Source: Bdellovibrio bacteriovorus
GTDB taxonomy: Bacteria > Bdellovibrionota > Bdellovibrionia > Bdellovibrionales > Bdellovibrionaceae
Direction: 5' to 3'
Assembly (NCBI RefSeq): GCF_001592755.1
Contig: NZ_LUKF01000016.1
Location: forward strand, 519,324-583,323
Length of the DNA stretch: 64,000 bases
This document shows, one piece after another, positions 16,598 to 26,026 of the stretch. A program made the translations under genes and the position numbers. The notes below the pieces were generated by a model. The model searched no databases, had not been told where the DNA came from, and saw nothing but the letters and a program-made list of their open reading frames with translations. How positions within the stretch are numbered: position 1 is the stretch's first letter; every line of letters begins with the position of its first letter.

Positions 16598-19455
16598 GGT
16601 TTCACCTTAATAAACTCCTGATACCCCAGTTCAAAATTCGACTTCTTCATTACCCACAACATTGAAATCAAAGGCTTTTGTAAATCGGCTTCTAGCAGGC
16701 GGTCTTCATCCGTACTGCAGCCTTGCGCTACGTCCTTAATGGCAATGTTTCTATTTCTGCTTGAATAACATGCGACCTTGATTTTAACCGAAGGATCTGG
16801 AACCCATTCAAACTCCTCTTGCTGTTGCGCTTGAGGCGAACTTTGCGGTCCTTGGTTACTCTTATCCACTTTGACTTTTTTCAGCAGTCGGCGCGCTTCA
16901 ATAAAAGAACCGTCTCTATCGACAAGCTCCTGGCTGAGCTCCTCAAATCCCGGTTTTTTAAACGCCAGCTTAGAAAACTCTCCTTGAAGCGCAGGGGCTA
17001 GATGCGCCCCTTGCAGAGCGACCCATACAGCACGCGGTTCGGAAGCTAACTCTGGAAACGGATAATAGTTTCCATGAGGTGCCACCGCCATGAGCGAACT
17101 CAACCAACCCGAAGAAGAATGAGGCGCAACGAAAAATCCATTCGAAGACTCACAGGCGTTACCACCATCCGCAAAGTTTGGCGATGACTTGCCGCGAGTG
17201 ATGAAGAATCCTCCGCCCTTATTCTGACAGAGGAATTCATGCGAGCTTGTTTGTTCAGAAGCCACGGGAACAACGCCGCGGAATTTAACGTGATTGAAAA
17301 GCACGTAGGCAGTCCCGCCACCGGCAGGCGCACGCACGTAAGAATAAGGTGTTTCCGAAATAACCGTATGGGTCTGTACACCTGCAGGACTATAATAAAG
17401 CATGTGACGTTGATCGACGTCATTTGAAAGCATTGCTCTAGGCACGTCTGCCACGATGCCGGCGTCTTCAACTTTGAGCGCCGTCCAGAATTCGCTAGAA
17501 ACTTTATTTCCAAAAGATTTTTTCAAATCACTTGCAGCCCGAGAACTTTCTTCTTCTCCTTGTGGAGAAACGAAGAAGCCCATTTTTGCTAGATTCAGTA
17601 ACTGATAACGATTGGACGCTTTAGGAATCTCATCTAAGCGGGCCACAGACCCGCCCTGTTGCAAAATACCTTCGCGCAACTGAGTCACCGGATGTGATTC
17701 GCGTCCCATATTTCGGCAGGCCTCCGGAGCCTCGGCAAAACTCACGGAAGGAATCGTCGAAGTTCCCAGAGTTCGCGCCAAAGTATACTCACCGAAAGCA
17801 AAACACATCGCAGGAAGCTTATCGTTGCAGTTTCGCGACTGATAGATCAGTTTTCCATTTTCAACTTTAGCCGAAATACAACGGCCTCCTCCCGCCAAGG
17901 CAATGTTTTGTTCGGCGTAAGGCAGGATTCTTTCGGCTTCGTCTTTATTTTCAGCTGCACACTCAGGAATCTGCGCATCTAAAGGTTCTGGTGGTAACTC
18001 GTTCAACGGACCAAAGGTTTCTAGTCCCATGCGAGTGCATCCTTTAACAAAACACATCGTACAGTGGAGTGGCATTGAAGCGGCGCCGATTTCTGCCGCC
18101 CACTTATCTTCGTTATCTAGGAAGTCTGGAGTCGACACGGTTAAAGAAGGCCGCGCCGAAATAGGATTGGTTTCCGAACACACTTTGCGACAAAGCGGCT
18201 CTGCATTATTCACTTTCACCTTCAGGCCATTGCCGCCCGGACTGAACGACATAGGAGCACTTGTATCCATTCCGCCTTGAGCATCTATCGGGTAAAAAAG
18301 CTGGTTGGAGTGTTGACGATAAGAAGTCGTCGCCGAGTTTGTGTACTCTATCGACGTTCCCGAATTGTTCAAAATATTCTTCCCGTTGGTATCTAAGAAT
18401 TCCAGCTTAGGACTGACTCGGACTCGTTCTCTATAACCATACTTGTTTTTAGAAAAATAATTCGCAAAAGCGGTGACGTTTATAAACGGCTTGTAGTCGC
18501 GTGTGTGATTTCGGGCCGGGCAACGAAAACGGGTTTCTGTACAAGCAGCCACGACGTTTTTAGTTCGATCTGCGGAAAGACGACCATCAATGTACCGCCC
18601 TTGAACCACTTCCGTAGCAGAAAATGAAATTTCAAAAGGACTGACACCGGACTCTTCAAAAATAGTATTATTATAAATAGTCCGTCCCGAAGGATCTCCA
18701 ACACCGGTGCCTGCGGGTGACATTGACAGAATCACCCCATTAGCATCACGAACATCACACGAGCCCACGTCCAAAACTGAAATAAGATCTTTTGAATCTG
18801 CGGAACGCTTAGAGCGCTCTCCGTTGTCTAGAATACGGTCATAGTTCGTGACCGCCTCAACCATGAAGACGGCGGTTTTTGAATCGACTCTCTGCAAACC
18901 CATAGGTAACAGAGAAAATACGGCGCTGGATTTCGTCGGATCCATTGTACGAATGCTAATACTTAAATCGACTTGTAAAGTTTTGAAATCAATAGCTTGG
19001 CTGGTCGCTAACGTATTCTTGCCCTGAACGGGTGCCAATGAAATTTTGATTTCGCCTCGATCTGAAACTTTATAATCTGATACTGACCACTCCGGTGCAA
19101 AAACCTTTTTCCACACGGTCAAAGAAAACGCCGTGTTAAGTCGCGCCTTTGTTGTCACAAGATCAATGGGTTGAATTCCAGGTTTAATCTGCTTTGGCTC
19201 TAATAAAGAACAAATGCCTTTTGTTTTAAGTCCTCCGGAAGTTTCAGCAGTTTCTAAAAGAGCCGCCCGCGTGCGGTTTAAAACGTCCGTTCCGATTCCA
19301 GGTAGTTCCTGTTTCGCAACAGAACTTTTCGCCATCGTCGAATGCTGAGTGACGATCGCGGCGATTGAAAGTATCGACAGGGCCACGATGCCCGCGGCGA
19401 TCACGCCTTCTATCACGGAAAAACCCTGTATAGATTTGATGTTCTGAGTTTTCAT
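16594..19455 (-). CDS. Giant PilV-like minor pilin with C-type-lectin-like region
   Basis: 953 residues. The N-terminus has a prepilin signal (QGFSVIEGVIAAGIVALSIL: cleavage Gly, Phe+1, Glu+5), but the body is many times longer than an ordinary pilin. Around residues 550-690 there is a pattern typical of C-type lectin folds: SFAEAPEACRNMG, GGSVARLDEI and EFWTALK. Further Cys-rich segments include CRKVCSETNP and CTMCFVKGCTRMG. The start has GGGAGATCT before ATG. It overlaps the downstream PilW-like gene and is 34 bases after the PilX-like gene, so the order is that of minor-pilin operons. It is likely a pilus-tip adhesin, analogous in concept to PilV/PilY1 assemblies. The lectin assignment rests on pattern only. 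Confidence 0.7.
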   Translation of the reverse strand: MKTQNIKSIQGFSVIEGVIAAGIVALSILSIAAIVTQHSTMAKSSVAKQELPGIGTDVLNRTRAALLETAETSGGLKTKGICSLLEPKQIKPGIQPIDLVTTKARLNTAFSLTVWKKVFAPEWSVSDYKVSDRGEIKISLAPVQGKNTLATSQAIDFKTLQVDLSISIRTMDPTKSSAVFSLLPMGLQRVDSKTAVFMVEAVTNYDRILDNGERSKRSADSKDLISVLDVGSCDVRDANGVILSMSPAGTGVGDPSGRTIYNNTIFEESGVSPFEISFSATEVVQGRYIDGRLSADRTKNVVAACTETRFRCPARNHTRDYKPFINVTAFANYFSKNKYGYRERVRVSPKLEFLDTNGKNILNNSGTSIEYTNSATTSYRQHSNQLFYPIDAQGGMDTSAPMSFSPGGNGLKVKVNNAEPLCRKVCSETNPISARPSLTVSTPDFLDNEDKWAAEIGAASMPLHCTMCFVKGCTRMGLETFGPLNELPPEPLDAQIPECAAENKDEAERILPYAEQNIALAGGGRCISAKVENGKLIYQSRNCNDKLPAMCFAFGEYTLARTLGTSTIPSVSFAEAPEACRNMGRESHPVTQLREGILQQGGSVARLDEIPKASNRYQLLNLAKMGFFVSPQGEEESSRAASDLKKSFGNKVSSEFWTALKVEDAGIVADVPRAMLSNDVDQRHMLYYSPAGVQTHTVISETPYSYVRAPAGGGTAYVLFNHVKFRGVVPVASEQTSSHEFLCQNKGGGFFITRGKSSPNFADGGNACESSNGFFVAPHSSSGWLSSLMAVAPHGNYYPFPELASEPRAVWVALQGAHLAPALQGEFSKLAFKKPGFEELSQELVDRDGSFIEARRLLKKVKVDKSNQGPQSSPQAQQQEEFEWVPDPSVKIKVACYSSRNRNIAIKDVAQGCSTDEDRLLEADLQKPLISMLWVMKKSNFELGYQEFIKVKP

Positions 19456-19489
19456 AGATCTCCCGCAAAAAAACGTTCAAAAAAAGAGA

Positions 19490-20785
19490 CTAGTTGTCGC
19501 CGTCACCATCGCCGCTGGACTGCATGACTTCAACAGGGCGTGGTCGCACCACCATCGTAGTGACCGTTGTCGTTTCCGTGACGGACTCCTGTGGAGACGT
19601 CACTTCGATTTCAGGAAGCTGAACGCCCAATCGCTTGGGTTCGATCACAGACAAAGTGGGATTCTTCACGAAGGTACTTGCGACGTAAGGATTATAAGTG
19701 TTTCTAAACTGGGGCTTCGTGGCTTCCATCGGCGAATATCGAGAGACGCTGATATCAAACTTTTCATAGGAAAGACTTTTAAAGCTACTAGCCACAGTCA
19801 CAGACGTCGACGTAGAACTGCTTGCGGAATCCCCTTCCACTTCGCGGCTGAGTCTTTGAGTTTGAAAGACGCGAACCGGTGAATAACACTTACGCTCGAC
19901 TTCGGCGTTGAGTTTTTCCCCTGGCATGAAGACTTCCTGCTTACCCATCGCATCGACCAACATAACGTCTTTTTGGCGATTGGGGTAAATTTCGTTATTG
20001 TATGTCGTTGTTCTTTCATACTTAAGCTTATAGATCGCTCCCGGTCCCAAATTCGTGATGCGCACCCCGATCATAGCCGAAGCGCCGTCTTGAGGTGCTC
20101 CCAAGGGACCACGACATTCTGGGTTGTTCGTTAGCACGCTGCCGGCTTCACATTCGAAAATGCAGGACTCTCTTCCGGTATTACTAATAACCTGCACGTC
20201 GGGAGTACCGATAGGACGGCGGATCGCACCGCTTTTACTGACCTCTTTAGCTCGGCCGTCGGTTCCCATGAACTGGGTTACCGCCGTCATCACGACCATA
20301 AATCGATCGTCATCGGAAAGAGAGTTGATAAAGGGAATTTCACCCACCAGAGACCGAAATGAACTTTGTTTTGACCAGTCCACGAGGTCCATCTTTAATT
20401 CCGTAGTATAGACCTTCTTATTATCATCTTTGTTTTCTACGACAAGAACCAAAACATCGTCCTCATGACGAACAGATTTGATATTGTACTTACTTTCAGG
20501 AATGCGCGGAGTATGGTATCCGCCGCCCCAGCGACATTTTTTATTACTTCCTAAATCTTCCCACCCATCTTCGCGACACAATACCAAGTTATGAGCGACA
20601 AAATAGCCGCCCAAGCCCAAGGCTTTTTGATTACCCAGATTTGTTTCCCATTCGGAATAGGCGTAAGACGATCTTCTAAAGATATCCAGTCCCATTTGAG
20701 ACATGGCAGCGACACCTAATACGGAAATAACCGATATCCCTGCGACCATTGGCAGAATGCCTGCGCCAGAGTGATTCAACTTCAC
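19490..20785 (-). CDS. PilX-like minor pilin
   Basis: 431 residues starting at a GTG preceded by GGAGG. The N-terminus HSGAGILPMVAGISVISVLG followed by VAAMSQMG matches the PilX type (Gly-Ala-x-Leu, a hydrophobic helix, then GVAAM), without the Glu+5 of major pilins. The body has six or more cysteines (for example CIFECEAGSV and NNPECRG) and a Ser/Thr-rich C-terminal region ending in a short acidic tail (GDGDGDN). Downstream on the same strand are PilV-like and PilW-like genes, so this is the first gene of a minor-pilin operon. A perfect sigma-28 -10 box lies 56 bases upstream. The expected role is pilus initiation and tip assembly. Confidence 0.7.
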   Translation of the reverse strand: MKLNHSGAGILPMVAGISVISVLGVAAMSQMGLDIFRRSSYAYSEWETNLGNQKALGLGGYFVAHNLVLCREDGWEDLGSNKKCRWGGGYHTPRIPESKYNIKSVRHEDDVLVLVVENKDDNKKVYTTELKMDLVDWSKQSSFRSLVGEIPFINSLSDDDRFMVVMTAVTQFMGTDGRAKEVSKSGAIRRPIGTPDVQVISNTGRESCIFECEAGSVLTNNPECRGPLGAPQDGASAMIGVRITNLGPGAIYKLKYERTTTYNNEIYPNRQKDVMLVDAMGKQEVFMPGEKLNAEVERKCYSPVRVFQTQRLSREVEGDSASSSTSTSVTVASSFKSLSYEKFDISVSRYSPMEATKPQFRNTYNPYVASTFVKNPTLSVIEPKRLGVQLPEIEVTSPQESVTETTTVTTMVVRPRPVEVMQSSGDGDGDN

Positions 20786-20840
20786 AAAAACCTCCGACCG
20801 AAACGCACAAATGAAGCATTTTACTGTTGATTCCCTGAAT

Positions 20841-20848
20841 TTATCGGC
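20841..20848 (-). promoter_or_regulatory. FliA-type -10 box for the minor-pilin operon
   Basis: The minus strand reads GCCGATAA, a perfect match to the sigma-28 -10 consensus, in the intergenic region and 56 bases upstream of the GTG of the PilX-like gene. At the expected -35 position the sequence is TTAT, a partial match. Confidence 0.55.
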
Positions 20849-21002
20849 AACTTTAGGCCGTGAATAAACCCTGGGCTCATTACGATGTGTGGCTTAAACT
20901 TTTTTTGACTTCTCGGTTTGCTTCAAAAGTAGACGTCACTTCAGACTCTTTTAAGAGTTCGTAATGTAACTGTCTCACTCATAAAAATGATTTGTTTCTA
21001 AC

Positions 21003-21338
21003 TTAGTAAAACTGATCTTCATTCTCTACTTGCAAGATGGCCCGAAACCCATGGCGTCCCGCTATGGCTGTCACAAGATGGCGAAGACAATTGATAGTCC
21101 TTCCTCCACTCCCCAGAACTCTGCCGAAATTATCTTGATTCGTTTTTATGTAATAGACAGTCGTCTGCTCCCCGACGGAGTAACGGAGACCTACACAATC
21201 CGGATCAGTTGCAATTTCTTTGAGAGCCAGTTCAATAATGCGCTGGATATTTTCTCGCGCGATATTGAATCTTTCTGAAGCTCCATCTTCCATCTTTCGC
21301 ACTTTAATCACTGCCACTTGCTTTCTTAGCGAACTCAT
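21003..21338 (-). CDS. KH-domain RNA-binding protein (KhpA-like)
   Basis: Small cytoplasmic protein of 111 residues. The KH signature is clear near the C-terminus: GRVLGSGGRTINCLRHLVTA, with the GxxG loop formed by GSGG. The upstream part (IQRIIELALKEIATDPDCVG) corresponds to the first helix of KhpA-type single-KH proteins. AAGGGG lies about 10 bases before the ATG. The usual KhpA gene sits beside rpsP and rimM; this one stands alone between the pilin operon and a regulator, so it may be a second, specialised copy. Likely role: small RNA or mRNA binding. Confidence 0.8.
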   Translation of the reverse strand: MSSLRKQVAVIKVRKMEDGASERFNIARENIQRIIELALKEIATDPDCVGLRYSVGEQTTVYYIKTNQDNFGRVLGSGGRTINCLRHLVTAIAGRHGFRAILQVENEDQFY

Positions 21339-21463
21339 TCCTTGGCCCCTTTCGTGACATAGTTCTTCATCTCTTGTGAAAAGTCGTTAGGCACGCTTAA
21401 GTTACTGTGTCGGACTCGACTGTATGCCCACAGATTCAAAAACTGCGATCATGCGAGGAACGG

Positions 21464-22216
21464 ATGAACGAACTTTCAAAAATCTTGATTCGCGAATTTG
21501 AAGTAAAACGCCAACGAAATTTAAAGTTCTCTTTGAGAGCCTTTGCTAAATTTTTAAAAACAGACGCCAGCAATCTTTCAAAGATAATCCGCGGTGAAAG
21601 AATTCCTTCGGCCAGCTTTGCCTTGGAGCTTCTTCAACGATTAAGTATTGAGGCGGATGAAAAAAACGCCGTTTTAAAATCCCTTGTCGAAATCAAAAGT
21701 CATCTTAAAGAAGAAAGAAAAGAAAAATCTAAAAACCTGGAAGACAAAGTCGTAGCATCGTGCCATTGGCTTCACCTTATTTTGCTGGAAATCTCGCAAT
21801 TAATGACTTTAACGCCAAAACAGTTAGAAAAGATCAGCCACATTTTGAATGTCTCATCGTATGAACTCCAAATGGCTTATGATGAATTGGCAAGATGGGA
21901 CTTATTAAATGAAGACGGAATTGATAACTACAGCACCATGTGCGCGCCGATCACTGCTGAAAATCTTCGCGCCATTCAACGGCAATTTTTAAAGATGGCC
22001 GTAGAGGCGATGGAAACTTACGATCTTTCGGAACGAGAAAATACGACCCTGACTTTCTCAATCCCTAAAGCTCACATCCCCGAAGTTAAAGAGATCTTAA
22101 AAAAGACTCGCGATCGCATCAATCGTTTATCCAACGTGAATAAGAATCAGAAAAGCTGCATCTACAACGTCTCTATGGCTCTTTATCCGGTTTGCGATAG
22201 TGCCGATTTGACTTAG
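21464..22216 (+). CDS. TIGR02147-family DNA-binding regulator
   Basis: About 250 residues. The N-terminal part has a helix-turn-helix with the family pattern FSLRAFAKFLKTDASNLSKI followed by IRGERIPSASFALELLQRL. The C-terminal domain has LKMAVEAMETYDLSERENTT, then SIPKAHIPEVKEILKKTRDR and an ending YNVSMALYPV, all as in TIGR02147 proteins known mainly from Bdellovibrio and Fibrobacter. I chose ATG 21464 because GAGG lies about seven bases before it; an in-frame GTG at 21407 lacks a ribosome site. It precedes three fibre genes in the same direction, so it may regulate them, but no operator is evident. Confidence 0.85.
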   Translation: MNELSKILIREFEVKRQRNLKFSLRAFAKFLKTDASNLSKIIRGERIPSASFALELLQRLSIEADEKNAVLKSLVEIKSHLKEERKEKSKNLEDKVVASCHWLHLILLEISQLMTLTPKQLEKISHILNVSSYELQMAYDELARWDLLNEDGIDNYSTMCAPITAENLRAIQRQFLKMAVEAMETYDLSERENTTLTFSIPKAHIPEVKEILKKTRDRINRLSNVNKNQKSCIYNVSMALYPVCDSADLT

Positions 22217-22302
22217 ACTTGTATCAAGTTGAGACAAGATTTATAGGAATTATTACGTTTTCTCTATAATTCGCGTTCGCTCTCCGACTTTCCTGTTAAG
22301 AA

Positions 22303-22310
22303 TCCGATAA
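22303..22310 (+). promoter_or_regulatory. FliA-type -10 box for fibre gene 2
   Basis: TCCGATAA within GTTAAGAATCCGATAAGAA, the same 19-base context as before fibre gene 1. It ends seven bases before the ATG. The -35 region (CCGA at the expected position) is a poor match. Confidence 0.65.
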
Positions 22311-22317
22311 GAAGAAT

Positions 22318-25300
22318 ATGAAACACGGAACGTATCTTGTCTTGGTTCATATTCTTCTGGCCTCCTTAGGAAGCTTCGCCGCTCCTAATCTGCTGACTTA
22401 TCAAGGCCGCATTGTGAAAGCCGACGGTACGGCACTAGAATATAACAACGTTAGCTTTCTTTTTGAAATTACGAATAATACCGGTGCCTGTGTCATCTAT
22501 CGTGAACAGAAGAACGGAATCAATATGACTAACAGTCATGGGGTTTTCGACGTTCCCATCGGTGCAGGTACGAAGCTTTTCCCGTCTTCTCCGACGAAAA
22601 CTCTTTTAAATGCTTTCAATAACAGCACGACGCATGATTGCGCCGATGCGGATAACAATGTTGCTGGCAACTACACTCCTGCGGTAGGTCACACGCGTTT
22701 GCTTCGTGTGCAATTCCACGATGGTACGGGATGGAAGGTTATTAGCCCGGACAATGAAATTCGTTCTGTTCCTTTTGCCGCCTATTCGCAATCTGCAGAG
22801 AAACTGGGAGATCTAGGCGCAAATGATTTCATCGTGAAAACCGGAATTCCTTCTTGTAATGCCGGAGAGTTTTTAACTTGGAATGGAACGGCCCTTACTT
22901 GCGCAGCGGTGTCAGGTGCAAGTGGCGGCACGGTGACTAATGTCACTTCCGCCAACTCTTATCTTACGGTCGCTAGTAATACATCGACTCCAGTTCTAAC
23001 TTTGAATGTGGGTTCTACGGCAAACACCGTTGCTGCCGGCAATGACCCGCGTTTATCAGACTCTCGTCCGCCGAATGGCGCCGCTTCCGGCGATTTAAGT
23101 GGAACTTATCCAAATCCAACTGTGGCAAAGATTCAGAATGTCGCAGTTGCTACGGCGGTTCCGACAACGGGGCAGTTTTTTAAGTTCGATGGTTCCCAAT
23201 GGGCGGCTTCAGCCATTGCGATTTCGGATGTGACAAACTTGAATTCCACATTCTCTAATTATCACACCACCGCGGCCTTCAATGCCGCTGTAGGAAGTGC
23301 GAATTGCGCCGCTTACCAAACTCCTTACTGGAATTCGGTTTCGGGCTCTTTTCAGTGCCAAGCGATCAACGTATCCGTCGCCGGCGATGTCAGTGGAAGT
23401 ATTGGTGCCGTATCGGTTAATAAAATTAAAGGTGTCGATGTTGATACGACCGGATTATCTTCAGGACAAGTTTTGAAATACGATGGAACGAAGTGGGCGC
23501 CTGCGAATGACAGTAATGCCGGTGGTACAGTTACAAATATTGCAACCGGCACGGGTCTTAGCGGCGGCCCGATCACTTCGACGGGAACTATTTCTTTGGC
23601 AAATACGACAGTCACCGCGGGTTCTTATACGCGAGCCAATATTACGGTGGACGCTCAGGGTCGTTTAACTGCAGCGAGCAATGGATCGGCCGTGAATCTT
23701 GCCACGGATATCACAGGAACTCTTCCAATAGCGAACGGCGGTACTGGCCAAACAAATGCGACAGACGCCTTCAACGCGCTTTCTCCTCTGACAACTAAAG
23801 GTGATATTGTCGTGAATGACGGAACCAATGACATTCGTCTTCCAGTAGGTATAAATGGCCAAGTTCTTTCCGCGAACTCGGCCCAGGCCTCGGGCTTACA
23901 ATGGGTGACTCCCACTAATGGAACTGTCACCAATGTTTCAGGCACGGCACCTATTTCGGTTTCATCCGGTTCAACAACTCCTTCAATTTCAATCGTGGAC
24001 GCGACGACCTCAGCAAAAGGAGCTGTGCAAGTAGGCGCTGGTATCGCGGTCTCTGCGGGAACTATCAGTGCGGACCCTGCTAACTTCCCTTCGGCTGTTC
24101 CGGTTTCTAAAGGTGGTACGGGCGCAACCTCTTTGACTGCAAATAGACTTCTTGCTTCCAATGGAAGTGGCAGTGCGATCACAGCATTTAACTGTGCGAC
24201 GGGACAGCTTCTTACTTTTGATGCCACAGGTATGATGACCTGTACATCTTTCGCAAATGCTTCGGTTTTTGTGAATGGCGGAAACTCTTTCGCAGCGGCA
24301 GGAACTTTAGGAACAAATGATTCCAATGCATTGAATTTAGAAACAAACAACACGGTTCGACTTACGATCAGCGCGGCAGGTGACCTCGCCGTCAATACGA
24401 CGGTCGACACAAATGCAAAACTCAAGATCCGTTCTGGTTCGGCGACTCAAGCACCTCTGAGTTTAGACAGTCCGGCCTCAGGTATTCCTAGTATTGATTT
24501 TCTTCGCAATGGAACTTGGAAGGGAACTTTTGGATTCACAAATGGTGCTGGGGATGAACTTTATGTCTCTAACGGCGTGAATGGCCCTGTGATTTTTGAT
24601 ACCAATAACGACGAAAAAATGCGCATTCAAGCTGATGGTAAAGTGGGCATCGGTTCAAGTGGTCCAGGGGCCTTGTTACAAGTCGGTGCTTGGGATGCCC
24701 AAGCGACTTACAATAGCATTTTCGTAGGAAGTTATCACAACACTTTAGGACAAGCTCAGTTCGTTGGTAACTGGAACAGCACTGGATATTGGGGTATTGG
24801 CCCTGCGACAAATCCAGCTAACGGTGTCGTGCGCATTGGTAATGCAAATACGGCTGGTGATTGGAGAGCTACGCAGGATTTGGCGCTTCAAGTTCCAGGA
24901 AGAATCGGTATCGGCCCGACGGTCACAGCTCCCGAAAGAGTGTTGCACATCAAAGGAACTGGCGGGCTTGATGATGATCTTTATATTCAATCGCAGCACA
25001 GTGCGAGTGGCGAAGGTTCCGTGATTATCACGCGTGCGCGTGATTCTGCCGGAACGCCCGCCGCTGTTCTTACTAATGACAGTTTAGGATTTCTTGCCTT
25101 CCGTGGATATGACGGCTCAGCCTTTGTAAATGCCGCAAGCATTAACTCCTATGCCGCATCTGACTTTGCGACTTCAAAATCATCAACGATGATATTCAGT
25201 ACAATAGCGTCGGGAACATCTGCTGAACGAATGAGAATTCATTCTGACGGGAATGTCGGGATCGGAACAACGGCACCTCCGGGACACCTTACAGTCTCAT

Positions 25301-25905
25301 CTGCGGCGGCGTATACGATGATCTATAATACCAACACTTCCGCCGGCGGTCAGGCTTGGCGTTGGTTATCTTCATCAACAGCAGCGCCTCTTGGTGCGAA
25401 CGCAATGTGTTTTGCTTTGAATGTTTGTTACTTCAGTCTCTACTCTACGGGTAATGCCACCCTCTCTGGCACTCTCACTCAAGCTTCGGATGTCCGTCTT
25501 AAGAATGATATTAAACCCATCCTGAATGCGCTGGACCGAATCACAAATATCCAAGGTGTGACTTATCAATGGATCGACAAAAATAAAGACCAGACAAAAC
25601 AAATGGGTCTTATCGCCCAAGAAGTTGAAGCTGTTTTCCCTGAAGTCGTGAAAACGGATAGCAACGGCTTTAAGTCTGTCGCTTATCAAAATCTTGTAGC
25701 TCCGATCATCGAAGCCATTAAAGAGTTGAACCATAGATGGTCTTCAGATTCGGAAGTCATTCACAAAGAATTAGTCTCACAAAAAAGAGAGATCGCTTCA
25801 CTGAAGGAAGAAAACGAAAAGCTGAAAACCCAGGTTCAAGAAATTTCTTCTATCAAAAAGGCGTTGTGCAAACAGGATAAGAGTCTCGACTTCTGTATAA
25901 AGTGA
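22318..25905 (+). CDS. Fibre protein 2: long adhesin with S74 chaperone (MAT-like)
   Basis: 1195 residues with the same plan as fibre protein 1: signal peptide, shared N-terminal domain (TYQGRIVKADGTALEYNNV... VQFHDGTGWKVISPDNEIRS), a beta-fibre with repeats (GDLSGTYPNPTVAKIQN, GLSSGQVLKYDGTKWAP, LPIANGGTGQTNATDAFNAL), a variable distal part, and the S74 chaperone at TQASDVRLKNDIKPILNALD (Ser1057-Asp1058) with GLIAQEVEAVFPEV. A C-terminal coiled coil of about 60 residues follows. Residues 20 to about 680 are nearly the same as in fibre protein 3, but the distal region differs, as expected if the tip decides the ligand. It is predicted to be surface-exposed and made in the attack phase. Confidence 0.88.
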   Translation: MKHGTYLVLVHILLASLGSFAAPNLLTYQGRIVKADGTALEYNNVSFLFEITNNTGACVIYREQKNGINMTNSHGVFDVPIGAGTKLFPSSPTKTLLNAFNNSTTHDCADADNNVAGNYTPAVGHTRLLRVQFHDGTGWKVISPDNEIRSVPFAAYSQSAEKLGDLGANDFIVKTGIPSCNAGEFLTWNGTALTCAAVSGASGGTVTNVTSANSYLTVASNTSTPVLTLNVGSTANTVAAGNDPRLSDSRPPNGAASGDLSGTYPNPTVAKIQNVAVATAVPTTGQFFKFDGSQWAASAIAISDVTNLNSTFSNYHTTAAFNAAVGSANCAAYQTPYWNSVSGSFQCQAINVSVAGDVSGSIGAVSVNKIKGVDVDTTGLSSGQVLKYDGTKWAPANDSNAGGTVTNIATGTGLSGGPITSTGTISLANTTVTAGSYTRANITVDAQGRLTAASNGSAVNLATDITGTLPIANGGTGQTNATDAFNALSPLTTKGDIVVNDGTNDIRLPVGINGQVLSANSAQASGLQWVTPTNGTVTNVSGTAPISVSSGSTTPSISIVDATTSAKGAVQVGAGIAVSAGTISADPANFPSAVPVSKGGTGATSLTANRLLASNGSGSAITAFNCATGQLLTFDATGMMTCTSFANASVFVNGGNSFAAAGTLGTNDSNALNLETNNTVRLTISAAGDLAVNTTVDTNAKLKIRSGSATQAPLSLDSPASGIPSIDFLRNGTWKGTFGFTNGAGDELYVSNGVNGPVIFDTNNDEKMRIQADGKVGIGSSGPGALLQVGAWDAQATYNSIFVGSYHNTLGQAQFVGNWNSTGYWGIGPATNPANGVVRIGNANTAGDWRATQDLALQVPGRIGIGPTVTAPERVLHIKGTGGLDDDLYIQSQHSASGEGSVIITRARDSAGTPAAVLTNDSLGFLAFRGYDGSAFVNAASINSYAASDFATSKSSTMIFSTIASGTSAERMRIHSDGNVGIGTTAPPGHLTVSSAAAYTMIYNTNTSAGGQAWRWLSSSTAAPLGANAMCFALNVCYFSLYSTGNATLSGTLTQASDVRLKNDIKPILNALDRITNIQGVTYQWIDKNKDQTKQMGLIAQEVEAVFPEVVKTDSNGFKSVAYQNLVAPIIEAIKELNHRWSSDSEVIHKELVSQKREIASLKEENEKLKTQVQEISSIKKALCKQDKSLDFCIK

Positions 25906-26011
25906 TTTTCTAAAGACTCATAACCCCTCGTCTTATTTCGAGACACATATCTTAGACTCTCTTACGTTCGAATAATTCTGGCCCTAAGACCTTCGAAAAA
26001 GTTGTCAAGAT

Positions 26012-26019
26012 TCCGATAA
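26012..26019 (+). promoter_or_regulatory. FliA-type -10 box for fibre gene 3
   Basis: TCCGATAA followed by GATAAGT and then the ATG, again seven bases from box to start codon. The upstream TTGTCAAGAT resembles TTGTTAAGAA at fibre gene 1. The -35 match is weak. Confidence 0.65.
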
Positions 26020-26026
26020 GATAAGT

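Noticed and set aside
23655..24425. Long open frame on the minus strand inside fibre gene 2 (256 residues)
   Set aside because: It lies fully inside a well-supported gene, is rich in Ala, Val, Pro and Thr as expected from an antisense reading of the Gly/Thr repeats, and has no ribosome site or recognisable motif.
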